NCBI RefSeq assembly: GCF_002993025.1
Contig: NZ_NXGI01000056.1
Location: forward strand, 62,001 to 126,000
Source: Arcobacter cryaerophilus gv. crypticus
GTDB lineage: Bacteria > Campylobacterota > Campylobacteria > Campylobacterales > Arcobacteraceae
Length of the DNA stretch: 64,000 nt
Reading direction: 5' to 3'
The translations under genes and the position numbers were made by a program. Position 1 is the stretch's first letter. Each line of letters begins with the position of its first letter. Positions 17,149-23,397 of this stretch are shown piece by piece. The notes under the pieces were generated by a model. The model was given only the letters and a program-made list of their open reading frames with translations, made no database searches and was not told the DNA's origin.

Positions 17149-18198
17149 ATGATGGATGCAATAAATTTAAAAAACTATTTTTTCTATTTTGCTAGTTTTG
17201 TAATAATTATTGCTGGAGTTAAAATGGCAAGTGAAGTAGTAGTTATACTATTTTTAGCTATTTTTATATCTTCTATATTCTCATCTGTTTTAAATCTATT
17301 AAAAAAGAGAAAAATCCCAAAAATAATCTCATATTTACTTTTAGTTTTAATTGTTTTAATTGTTGGATTTATGCTTGTTTATGTAATAAATATCTCTTTA
17401 AAAGATTTTCTAACAAATCTTCCACTTTATGAAGAAAAATTAAGAAATTTGGTTTTAAACTCTATTCACCTTGTTCAAAATTATGGATTTGAGATTGAAA
17501 TTGATAGAGCAAAAATTATAGAAGCTCTGAATTTTGGCTCTTTTTTTGGTGTAACTAAAAATATTATTGGAAGTATTGGAGCATTTTTATCTCAATTTTT
17601 ATTGGTAATTATTGGAGTTGCATTTATTCTTGCAGAGTCAAAATCTTTTCAAACAAAACTAAAAGTAATTTTTACAAACAATTCAAAAAAACTAGAGCAT
17701 TTTAATCTTTTCTCATATAACATTCAAAAATATTTTGTAGTTAAATCTTTTACAAGTTTTCTAACAGGATTTATAGTAACTTTAATGCTAATGTTTTTTG
17801 ATGTTGATTACCCAGTTTTATGGGGAGTTATAGCTATGCTATTTAACTTTGTTCCAGTTATTGGTTCAATAGTAGCTTCAATTCCAGCAATTTTATTAGC
17901 TTTGATGAATCTTGATATAGTGTCAACTATTTGGGTAATTATACTTTATATGGTAATTAATATCTCAATTAGTAATATTTTAGAGCCAAAATTAATGGGA
18001 AGAGAGCTTGGATTATCACCTTTGGTAATATTTTTCTCTTTGATATTTTGGGGTTATATTTTGGGAATTGTTGGAATGTTTTTGGCAGTTCCAATTACTA
18101 TGACCCTAAAAATAGCTTTTGATTCAAACTCAAATAGCCGTTGGCTTGGTATTTTAATGTCTAATTTATCAAGAAAAAAGCTAAAAAGAAGAGTCTAA
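17149..18198 (+). CDS. AI-2E transporter family (PerM-like) inner-membrane protein
   Basis: 349 aa with about eight hydrophobic segments and a central soluble part (residues ~80-140). The family signature is LWGVIAMLFNFVPVIGSIVA (around 224-243), followed by ISNILEPKLMGRELGLSPLV. Members are listed as AI-2 exporters, but most act on other substrates such as Na+/H+; function here is open. The ATG at 17149 is followed directly by a second ATG, and AAAAGGA precedes it. Confidence 0.9.
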   Translation: MMDAINLKNYFFYFASFVIIIAGVKMASEVVVILFLAIFISSIFSSVLNLLKKRKIPKIISYLLLVLIVLIVGFMLVYVINISLKDFLTNLPLYEEKLRNLVLNSIHLVQNYGFEIEIDRAKIIEALNFGSFFGVTKNIIGSIGAFLSQFLLVIIGVAFILAESKSFQTKLKVIFTNNSKKLEHFNLFSYNIQKYFVVKSFTSFLTGFIVTLMLMFFDVDYPVLWGVIAMLFNFVPVIGSIVASIPAILLALMNLDIVSTIWVIILYMVINISISNILEPKLMGRELGLSPLVIFFSLIFWGYILGIVGMFLAVPITMTLKIAFDSNSNSRWLGILMSNLSRKKLKRRV

Positions 18199-18201
18199 GT
18201 A

Positions 18202-18909
18202 TTATAAATATTTTTTACAAATAAATATTAGTTTATCTGCACTCTCATCTGTGTGAAGAAAAAACTCTTTTATCTCAACAATCTCAAAACCAGATTTTTT
18301 TAGAATTTTTTCTAAATACTCTTTTTTATGGTACTCTTGTACTATTTTGTCTTGTTCTTTTGTATATTTTCCACTTTTTTCTTTTTCAAAAAGTGTTATA
18401 TTTGTTTGAAGTTTATCATTTTCAAAAAAAGCATCAATTGCTATAAATTTATCTTCAATATCAATATTTATAGTTCCTTGAGCTACTTCATCAAAACCAA
18501 AATATGTGTTTACATCAAATATAAAATAAGCATTTGGATTTAAAACTTTATTAACTTGTAAAATAAATTTTTCAAGTTCAATTTTAGGAATATAGTTTAA
18601 AACATCAAAAATTGCAGTTGCGCAATCAAATTTTTCTTCCAGCTTTCCAAGATCTTCAAGAGATATTGCTTTTGCATTTAAGCCTTTTTCTTCACAAATT
18701 TTTATCTGTTCAACACTTAAATCAATCCCAAAAGCCTTTTTTTTGTTTATCTCTAAGTTATTTAAAAAATATCCTTGACCACAACCAATATCAATAATAT
18801 TGTCTAAATCATTTATCATAATAAACTTCAAAAACTCTTTATGAAGTGAGTAAATCTCCTCTTCAAAATCCAAATAAGGCTCTATTCTTGCATATAAATC
18901 AAGTCCCAT
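18202..18909 (-). CDS. Class I SAM-dependent methyltransferase
   Basis: 235 aa. Motif I is NIIDIGCGQGYFLNNLE (residues ~38-54), with FGIDLSVEQIKICEEKGL as the acidic ribose-binding strand and FDCATAIFDVLNYI as motif post II. The target is not identifiable. Its ATG overlaps the hisG stop by one base, so it belongs to the coaX-hisG operon. Confidence 0.85.
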   Translation of the reverse strand: MGLDLYARIEPYLDFEEEIYSLHKEFLKFIMINDLDNIIDIGCGQGYFLNNLEINKKKAFGIDLSVEQIKICEEKGLNAKAISLEDLGKLEEKFDCATAIFDVLNYIPKIELEKFILQVNKVLNPNAYFIFDVNTYFGFDEVAQGTINIDIEDKFIAIDAFFENDKLQTNITLFEKEKSGKYTKEQDKIVQEYHKKEYLEKILKKSGFEIVEIKEFFLHTDESADKLIFICKKYL

Positions 18910-19517
18910 TATAAAAATTTCTCTAGCTTATCTTTTAAATCAAAAATCAAATCTTTTTTTGCATAAAATGAGTTTTTATTTGCTATTAAGTGAGCTGTTG
19001 TTTCCATGATTGTAGGTCCTACTTCTAAACCATTTTGTTTCATAGTTTCACCAGTTTCTACAATATCAACAATACAGTCACAAAGCCCAACCAAAGGTGC
19101 TAGCTCAATTGAGCCATAAAGTTTTATGATTTCTACTGCCATAGCTTTTTGTTCAAAATATTTTTTGGCTATTTTTTCATGTTTTGTAGCTATTGTTATT
19201 TTACTTTTATCAAAATTTAGTTTCTCTCCAGCTCTAAGTCCAAATGCAACTTTACATCTTCCTAGTTTTAAATCCAAAAGCTTGATTAAGTCATACTCTT
19301 TTTCTTCTAAAACATCAAGACCAACAACACCTAAATCAGCAGCTCCATGCATAACATAAGTTGGTACATCTTGATTTCTTACATTTAAAAATTTAAAACC
19401 ACTTTTTTCTAATATTAGTTTTCTATCTTCAAAAACAAACTTCTCTCCAAAAGCTTTCTCAAATCTATCAAGAGTTTCATCTGCAATTCTACCTTTTGGA
19501 AGTGCGATTGTTAGCAT
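18909..19517 (-). CDS. hisG: ATP phosphoribosyltransferase, short form
   Basis: 202 aa, first step of histidine synthesis (ATP + PRPP). It starts MLTIALPKGRIADETL and has YVMHGAADLGVVGLDVLEE and CDCIVDIVETGETMKQNGL, the PRPP-binding pocket region. The length shows the HisGS type, which lacks the C-terminal regulatory domain and needs the partner HisZ; no hisZ is in the window. AAGGATAATAG precedes the ATG. The start lies 29 nt inside coaX. Confidence 0.95.
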   Translation of the reverse strand: MLTIALPKGRIADETLDRFEKAFGEKFVFEDRKLILEKSGFKFLNVRNQDVPTYVMHGAADLGVVGLDVLEEKEYDLIKLLDLKLGRCKVAFGLRAGEKLNFDKSKITIATKHEKIAKKYFEQKAMAVEIIKLYGSIELAPLVGLCDCIVDIVETGETMKQNGLEVGPTIMETTAHLIANKNSFYAKKDLIFDLKDKLEKFL

Positions 19518-20130
19518 CTATTATCCTTTTTATATTTTCAAATATTAAATCTTTTTTATATATACTATTTTCAAAAAATTGGCTCAAAAACTCTCCATCT
19601 CCACCTGTAAATATTATATTTTTATTTTTACAAATCTCTTTTAGAGGTAAAATGATAGATTTTATTAAAGCAAAAAAAACAGCATCTTTTGTTTGAAGCG
19701 GTATTTTATCCAAATTAATATTTTTTTCAAAATCGCTTTTTGAGATTTCTAGCTTTTTTGAGATATTTTTATAAGCTTTTAAAAAACTATTTAAGCCCAA
19801 AAATATAAAACCACCCATATGTTTTTTATTTTCAATAATATCCACAGTTATTGCACTTCCTGCATCAATAATAACTGCATCTTCTTCAAAACTACATGCA
19901 AGTGCTCTATCTATTCCTAAGCCTAAATAAGAAGTTTCAAAATTTATAAAACTAGCTAGATTTTTTGCTTGAGGGTTTTTTTTAAGAAGTTTTTTTGTAG
20001 CTTTTTCATTTACACTTATGTAAAAAATATCATCTTTAAACTTTGGTATTTTATCGTTTTTGTAGTAATTTTTTATATTTTTATCTATTAAAAACTTTGT
20101 ACTTGTATTTCCAATATCACATAAAATCAA
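19489..20130 (-). CDS. coaX: Type III pantothenate kinase
   Basis: 213 aa. It phosphorylates pantothenate in CoA synthesis. The first strand MILCDIGNTSTKF is the ASKHA phosphate-1 motif. AVIIDAGSAITVDII is the second phosphate motif, followed by GGFIFLGL. ITGGDGEFL-type residues appear as IIFTGGDGEFLSQF. TTG start at 20130 with AAAGG 6 nt before. It overlaps hisG by 29 nt. It lies 20 nt after a toxin-gene fragment, so it may now be transcribed partly from the toxin-antitoxin promoter. Confidence 0.92.
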   Translation of the reverse strand: MILCDIGNTSTKFLIDKNIKNYYKNDKIPKFKDDIFYISVNEKATKKLLKKNPQAKNLASFINFETSYLGLGIDRALACSFEEDAVIIDAGSAITVDIIENKKHMGGFIFLGLNSFLKAYKNISKKLEISKSDFEKNINLDKIPLQTKDAVFFALIKSIILPLKEICKNKNIIFTGGDGEFLSQFFENSIYKKDLIFENIKRIIDANNRTSKR

Positions 20131-20150
20131 AATTTGCCTTTATTTCAAAC

Positions 20151-20300
20151 TTAACTGTATATTTTACTACTAATTGGAATGGCTATAAAATCATCAAAAG
20201 GTAAATTGTCTTTAAATACAAGAACAGGTCTTTTTTTTGATTGATTTAAATTGCTAAAATAGAACTCACAAAGTACAATATCAAAACTATTTATTTCCAT
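20151..20300 (-). pseudogene. Truncated PemK/MazF-type toxin gene
   Basis: A 49-codon ORF starting at ATG 20300, overlapping the antitoxin stop by 10 nt as in an intact module. It begins MEINSFDIVLCEFYFSNLNQ and continues KKRPVLVFKDN and DDFIAIPISSKI, the N-terminal half of the PemK/MazF fold (FDIVL..F, KRP.LV, PISSK). The protein then stops. Family members are ~110 aa, so the C-terminal half with its conserved Gly-Leu and Lys segments is gone, and coaX begins 20 nt later. No continuation is seen in other frames. It is probably inactive. Confidence 0.7.
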
Positions 20301-20506
20301 ATATCATCTTCTTTTAAGTCTTGCCAATCTTCTATAAGATTTGCAGAATGGTTTGAAAATAGTTTTGTATCTTCCTTGTCATCTTTTGATACTATTTTTT
20401 GTTCTTTGTCTTCTAAAATCTTTATTTTATTATTGTCAAGGCTTTTTAGGAAAAACATAATATGGTTATAAATATCATCATTTATTTTTAGTTTAACTGT
20501 ATGCAT
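20291..20506 (-). CDS. Antitoxin of the truncated PemK/MazF module
   Basis: 71 aa, acidic C-terminal half. The first ~28 residues (MHTVKLKINDDIYNHIMFFL and onward) are nearly the same as those of the VapB-like antitoxin at 22028, including the upstream promoter block. The C-terminal toxin-binding part is different (LIEDWQDLKEDDIWK). This indicates a shared DNA-binding head with exchanged tails. AAAGGA precedes the ATG. It remains intact although its toxin is truncated. Confidence 0.75.
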   Translation of the reverse strand: MHTVKLKINDDIYNHIMFFLKSLDNNKIKILEDKEQKIVSKDDKEDTKLFSNHSANLIEDWQDLKEDDIWK

Positions 20507-20509
20507 ATA

Positions 20510-20577
20510 TTTCCTTTATAAATATTTTGAAAGATTATATCAAATTAAGAAGTAAAAAGGCAAAAAAGTTTCTATTT
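20510..20577 (-). promoter_or_regulatory. Shared toxin-antitoxin promoter block, copy 1
   Basis: Read on the minus strand it has TTGCCT, 18 nt, then TATAAT (plus coordinates 20534-20539) within TTTGATATAATC, an extended -10, and AAAGGA before the antitoxin ATG. Almost the same ~65 bp recurs at 21139-21205 and 22235-22300, each time directly before an antitoxin gene. A half palindrome GGAAATGGGACTT follows upstream at about 20588-20600. Confidence 0.7.
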
Positions 20578-20652
20578 ACTTATCTTTGGAAATGGGACTT
20601 TTCTCAAGTACTTTTTTAATTGTTTGTGATGGTTGTTTAGTTTATAAATATT

Positions 20653-20922
20653 TTAAATCTTTTTTAATAATTTATCATAATCATCATGAGAACCAATCCA
20701 AAACCAAATTATATTATTTTCTTCAAGAATATCAATAACACGATAACTAATATTTATTCTACAAGAGTAAATTGATTTATTCGAATGCACTCTTTTAAAA
20801 TATAAACTTGCGTGATATGGATTTTGTTTAAAGATTTCGTACTATTTTCTTGCTAAAATTCTAATATCTTTTGGTAATTGTTTAAAAAGTTTTCTAAAAT
20901 TTGGATTTAAAAATGATTTCAT
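20653..20922 (-). pseudogene. RelE/ParE-type toxin gene interrupted by an in-frame TAG
   Basis: From ATG 20922, 2 nt after the antitoxin stop, the frame reads MKSFLNPNFRKLFKQLPKDI then RILARK, then a TAG at 20844-20842 (codon 27), then continues in the same frame with YEIFKQNPYHASLYFKRVHS, YSCRINISYRVID and IIWFWIGSHDDYDKLL to a normal stop. The length (89 codons) and the motifs are those of a RelE/HigB-like mRNA interferase. One base change explains the loss. Below 30 codons on each side of the stop the ORF would be missed by length filters. Confidence 0.8.
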
Positions 20923-20924
20923 AT

Positions 20925-21131
20925 TTATTTTAGTTCAATACATTTATTATTTTTAAAATCATTTAGAGCTATATTTGCCATATTTGAAAGTAAATCTTCA
21001 CTATTTGCAAGATTTTTTTCCCATTTTTTTTCACTATTTATTTCATCTATAATAAATCTTGCAAAAATATTTTGTTCTAGTTCTGGAAGTTTTGATATTT
21101 CTTCAAAAGCACTATTTAAAAGTTTTGTCAT
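20925..21131 (-). CDS. Antitoxin partner of the broken RelE-like toxin
   Basis: 68 aa: SAFEEISKLPELEQNIFARF is followed by EINSEKKWEKNLANSEDLLSNMA, the pattern of small antitoxins paired with RelE/ParE-type toxins (EIxSEKKW...LxxLAxxAL.EF). TGAAGGA precedes the ATG. The promoter is copy 2 of the shared block (extended -10, plus coordinates 21160-21165). The gene is intact. Confidence 0.75.
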   Translation of the reverse strand: MTKLLNSAFEEISKLPELEQNIFARFIIDEINSEKKWEKNLANSEDLLSNMANIALNDFKNNKCIELK

Positions 21132-21138
21132 CTTAAAT

Positions 21139-21205
21139 CCTTCATAAATATTTTAAAAGATTATATCAAATTAAGAAGTAAAAAGGCAAAAAGTTTCTAT
21201 TTGCT
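21139..21205 (-). promoter_or_regulatory. Shared toxin-antitoxin promoter block, copy 2
   Basis: Almost the same as 20510-20577 and 22235-22300 through the TTGCCT and TTTGATATAATC promoter elements. The part nearest the ATG differs (CTTAAATCC instead of ATATTTCC), so homology ends just before the ribosome site. Confidence 0.7.
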
Positions 21206-21217
21206 TTATCTTTGGAA

Positions 21218-21269
21218 ATGGGACTTCAGTCCCATCAAATAAAAAAGAATGGTGGGAATAAATTCCCAC
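21218..21269. repeat. Pair of TGGGA-type palindromic elements
   Basis: ATGGGACTTCAGTCCCAT (21218-21235) and GTGGGAATAAATTCCCAC (21252-21269), the latter followed by TTCCG. The same pair, with the same AAATAAAAAAGAAT spacer, recurs at 23731-23782. They lie at the 3' side of repeat unit A and may terminate its transcript, since the minus-strand hairpin is followed by CATTCTTTTTT. Confidence 0.8.
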
Positions 21270-21321
21270 TTCCGAAAAGTAGCAGTAATAGGGGAGTGAT
21301 GAATTCCCCCATGTTTTCCAA

Positions 21322-21384
21322 TTAATAAAGTCTGGTTACTAAAACCATCAATATTAAAAGTATTACTGCTATTGTGTGAAACAA
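21322..21384 (-). CDS. Predicted 20-aa hydrophobic micropeptide, copy A
   Basis: TTG start at 21384 with AAAAGGA six nt upstream. The peptide is MFHTIAVILLILMVLVTRLY, one membrane-spanning stretch ending in a charged residue and Tyr. Composition and length resemble Ibs-type type I toxins (18-19 aa). The copy B peptide differs at three positions, all conservative (L/F, V/I, R/K). It lies downstream of a terminator-like hairpin, so expression may be conditional. Whether it is translated or toxic is not known. Confidence 0.45.
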   Translation of the reverse strand: MFHTIAVILLILMVLVTRLY

Positions 21385-21446
21385 AATAAATCCTTTTGGT
21401 AAAATCCCCTTACCCCCAAAAGTTTTACTTTTGCTAACCACCCAGC

Positions 21447-21479
21447 AAAAAAAAAGGTAAAGCTAAAAAGCTCTACCTT
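21447..21479 (-). terminator. Attenuator-like terminator inside unit A
   Basis: On the minus strand AAGGTAGAGCT-TTTT-AGCTTTACCTT (one G-T pair) is followed by an uninterrupted T run. It sits about 60 nt into the transcript and upstream of the micro-ORF, as in attenuation. The copy in unit B is at 22484-22516. Confidence 0.7.
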
Positions 21480-21543
21480 ATTTGATTTACCTATCAGGTC
21501 ATCACTCCTGAAAGAATATAGTATGTACCTAAAACATAAAGCG

Positions 21544-21572
21544 ATTATATCAAAGATAGTTATCTGTGTCAA
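21544..21572 (-). promoter_or_regulatory. Near-consensus promoter of repeat unit A
   Basis: TTGACA (plus coordinates 21567-21572), a 17-nt spacer, TATAAT (21544-21549) with TGA before it. This is unusually close to the sigma-70 consensus for this A/T-rich genome, where most promoters show only a -10. Confidence 0.8.
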
Positions 21573-21633
21573 TAATTTTTAGGTAAAAAAAGAGTTGAAC
21601 ACAAAGCCCAACCTTGCTGTAAATATTTTAATA

Positions 21634-22038
21634 TTAAAATGGATTAATAATTTTTAAATTTTTTTCAATTACCAATTTATCTTGCATATCTTCACTATAT
21701 AAAATAGTACAAGAATTTTCTAAAGCTGTTGATACAATCAAAGCATCATAAAATTGTAAGTTATAATTTTGTTTAAGTTTTAAAGCATTTAATTGTGTTT
21801 GTATGTCAAAATCTAAAATAATGAACTCTTTTTCAAGTTCTTTTACTACATTTATAATATCTTTTATATTTAATTTAAATTTTTTTATTAGAATATTAAT
21901 TGTTTCATTTATAACTTGTTTTGAAATATAAATATTATTATTTGTATTTATAATATTTTGTGCTATTTCTTGTTTGTTTTTTTCAGTTGAATAAGCATAT
22001 AAAAGTATATTTGTATCAAGAAAAATTTTATCTTTCAT
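21634..22038 (-). CDS. vapC: PIN-domain toxin, VapC type
   Basis: 134 aa from ATG 22038, which overlaps the antitoxin end by 11 nt. An upstream ATG at 22056 is less likely. It starts MKDKIFLDTNILLYAYS with the first PIN aspartate. ISKQVINETINILI gives the conserved Glu, and NLQFYDALIVSTALENSCTI carries the second acidic pair (YDA...), followed by YSEDMQD with the last acidic residues. It is therefore an intact ribonuclease toxin of the VapC family. The module is bracketed by repeat units A and B. Confidence 0.87.
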   Translation of the reverse strand: MKDKIFLDTNILLYAYSTEKNKQEIAQNIINTNNNIYISKQVINETINILIKKFKLNIKDIINVVKELEKEFIILDFDIQTQLNALKLKQNYNLQFYDALIVSTALENSCTILYSEDMQDKLVIEKNLKIINPF

Positions 22039-22231
22039 TTGCTTCTTGTCTATCAAACTTAAAATTAGTTGTGTCTATTTTGATTGCATTTAACCTTTTT
22101 TTATCTTTATTTTTATTTATTATTAAAGGCTTATCTTCAACTATTTCAATCTTTTTTTTATCTAAACTATTTAATAAAAATATTATATGGTTATAGATAT
22201 CATCGTGAACTTTTAGCTTAATTGTATGCAT
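22028..22231 (-). CDS. vapB: VapB-like antitoxin
   Basis: 67 aa. The N-terminal ~28 residues (MHTIKLKVHDDIYNHIIFLL...) are nearly those of the antitoxin at 20291-20506. The C-terminal half (NAIKIDTTNFKFDRQEANER) is unrelated and should bind the PIN toxin. It overlaps vapC by 11 nt. The promoter is copy 3 of the shared block, and AAAGGA precedes the ATG. Confidence 0.8.
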   Translation of the reverse strand: MHTIKLKVHDDIYNHIIFLLNSLDKKKIEIVEDKPLIINKNKDKKRLNAIKIDTTNFKFDRQEANER

Positions 22232-22234
22232 ATA

Positions 22235-22300
22235 TTTCCTTTATAAATATTTTGAAAGATTATATCAAATTAAGAAGTAAAAAGGCAAAAAGTTTTTATT
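22235..22300 (-). promoter_or_regulatory. Shared toxin-antitoxin promoter block, copy 3
   Basis: Extended -10 (TATAAT, plus coordinates 22259-22264) with TTGCCT 18 nt upstream. The sequence from the antitoxin ATG through the promoter matches copy 1 almost base for base, including the ATATTTCC next to the ATG. Confidence 0.7.
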
Positions 22301-22311
22301 TGCTTTTTTAT

Positions 22312-22568
22312 AAAAGTAGCAGTAATAGGGGAGTGATGAATTCCCCCATGTTTTTCAATTAATAAAGTTTGGTTATAAAAACCATCAATATTAAAAGTAT
22401 TACTGCTATTGTGTGAAACAAAATAAATCCTTTTGGTAAAATCCCCTTACCCCCAAAAGTTTTACTTTTGCTAACCACCCAGCAAAAAAAAAGGTAAAGC
22501 TAAAAAGCTCTACCTTATTTGATTTACCTATCAGGTCATCACTCCTGAAAGAATTATCTTGTTTCAAC
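22312..22568 (-). ncRNA. Structured transcript of 243-bp repeat unit B (type I toxin-like mRNA / small RNA candidate)
   Basis: The block 22312-22554 repeats 21275-21517 at the same length, with about four substitutions, all in or just after the micro-ORF. The 5' hairpin, the attenuator (22484-22516), the ribosome site and both long-range complementarities are kept. The promoter and first ~20 nt of the transcript differ from unit A, so both copies have kept strong promoters despite divergence there. Confidence 0.5.
22359..22421 (-). CDS. Predicted 20-aa hydrophobic micropeptide, copy B
   Basis: TTG start at 22421 with AAAAGGA six nt upstream. The peptide is MFHTIAVILLILMVFITKLY. Compared with copy A the changes are L15F, V16I and R18K, leaving length, hydrophobicity and charge unchanged. 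Three substitutions are too few for a selection test on their own. Confidence 0.45.
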   Translation of the reverse strand: MFHTIAVILLILMVFITKLY

Positions 22569-22574
22569 ATGATT

Positions 22575-22603
22575 ATTGTATCTAAGTATAAATTTGATGT
22601 CAA
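22575..22603 (-). promoter_or_regulatory. Near-consensus promoter of repeat unit B
   Basis: TTGACA (plus coordinates 22598-22603), a 17-nt spacer, TACAAT (22575-22580). It lies outside the 243-bp repeat and its spacer is unrelated to that of unit A. Confidence 0.75.
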
Positions 22604-22627
22604 TAAACAGGGTAAAAAATTTGAACT

Positions 22628-22733
22628 ACAAAGCCTAAGCTTTTGGCAATTCTTTTTTCTATTTACTTTTTTTATAAAAAGTAACAAAAAATCGTGACAC
22701 AAGATACTTTTTTAGGGATTTGGAAATGGGACT
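22628..22733. repeat. ~105-bp direct repeat, copy 1
   Basis: Matches 23519-23624 with only a few differences. It runs from CAAAGCCTAAGCTTTTGG through a TACTTTTT/AAAAAGTA hairpin and AATCGTGACACAA to TTTAGGGATTTGGAAATGGG. Each copy lies just upstream, in the minus-strand sense, of a TTGACA promoter. A shorter relative (CAAAGCCCAACCTTG) sits at about 21602-21616 upstream of unit A. Confidence 0.75.
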
Positions 22734-22932
22734 TTTCTCAACACTTGCTTTGCAAGATTTTGCTCTAAGCTGTCCCATCAAAAAAAAGCTTGAGTCTAAT
22801 TCGATTTATGGGTTTGGATATGGGATTTTGGAAAATGTAACTTTAATCTTGTTCTTAGTAAAAAATAAAAATTTCATAGCAAAAAAAAGATAATTAGATA
22901 AAATACAAATATGTAAATTATAAAGGTTCAGT
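22734..22932. other. Gene-free stretch before the nuclease-like gene
   Basis: It contains a CTTGC-TTT-GCAAG hairpin (about 22743-22755), a decayed GTCCCATC half of the palindromic element, and a possible -10 (GATAAAAT) about 35 nt before the gene at 22933. No further ORF with a ribosome site is seen. Confidence 0.4.
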
Positions 22933-23397
22933 TTGGAATACAACATACTATTTTCAAAGCTTCAAAAAGAGCTTTCAGATAGAAGAGCTAATAACTATAA
23001 AAAAGGCTACAAATTCAATAAAAATCAACAATCAATATATGATTTTGTAATAGGGAGAAAAAGCATTGTTCAATTGGAAGTAAATGAAGAACAATATTTT
23101 ATTAAAAAAAATGATTTTAGACATATTCTTGAAAGGCACTATGTTCCAAATGATGAAGTAAATTTAAAAGATGGAAGAGTATCATCAAATGATATTTTAA
23201 ATATTGCGAATGTTATAAAAAATGGTAGAAAATTAGAAGAGTATGAAATTAAAGATGATGACTTTAATAATAAAATAGGATATATTCAAATAAAGAATCA
23301 TATTAAATATACAGTAATCCTCAGTAAAGACAAAAATGGATATTGGTTCATAAGTTTTTTTAGTAATGAAGAAAAGGAGTTGGGCGACTGTTTTTAA
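22933..23397 (+). CDS. Possible nuclease-type toxin (Barnase/EndoU/ColicinE5-RelE-like, PBECR type), orphan
   Basis: 154 aa, TTG start after AAAGG with 6-nt spacing. The C-terminal half has the pattern of phage/polymorphic-toxin RNases: FRHILERHYVP, then NDILNIANVIKNGRKLEEYE, then HIKYTVILSKDKNGYWFISF. A conserved His and a final strand-rich segment fit, but the family call is by eye and moderate. It may end in a damaged tail: a +1 shift near 23380 would replace the last ELGDCF by a longer GATVFKPPLGKL... extension. No immunity gene is apparent. It is the only plus-strand gene in the island. Confidence 0.5.
   Translation: MEYNILFSKLQKELSDRRANNYKKGYKFNKNQQSIYDFVIGRKSIVQLEVNEEQYFIKKNDFRHILERHYVPNDEVNLKDGRVSSNDILNIANVIKNGRKLEEYEIKDDDFNNKIGYIQIKNHIKYTVILSKDKNGYWFISFFSNEEKELGDCF

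Larger units (their letters stand above)
21275..21537 (-). ncRNA. Structured transcript of 243-bp repeat unit A (type I toxin-like mRNA / small RNA candidate)
   Basis: A near-consensus promoter (21544-21572) drives an RNA starting near 21537. In order it has: a 5' hairpin TCAGG...CCTGA (21511-21494), an attenuator-like hairpin followed by nine T (21479-21447), a CAAAAGT/ACTTTTG hairpin, then AAAAGGA and a 20-codon hydrophobic ORF (21384-21322). Two long-range complementarities exist: GGAGTGATGA near the 5' end with TCATCACTCC near the 3' end, and TAGCAGTAATA at the ORF start with TATTACTGCTA at the 3' end. A short (~90 nt) and a long (~260 nt) product are possible. The second copy is at 22312-22568. 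I know no described family for it. Confidence 0.5.

Noticed and set aside
21494-21511. Archaeal C/D-box-like words (GTGATGA, CTGA) in the 5' hairpin of unit A
   Set aside because: Chance occurrence in a hairpin; box C/D RNAs are not known in bacteria.
22406-22702. 98-aa (and 67-aa at 21369) minus-strand ORF through the 243-bp units
   Set aside because: Runs through a terminator hairpin and a T9 tract, has no ribosome site, and begins in unrelated upstream sequence in each copy; the 20-codon frame with AAAAGGA is better supported.
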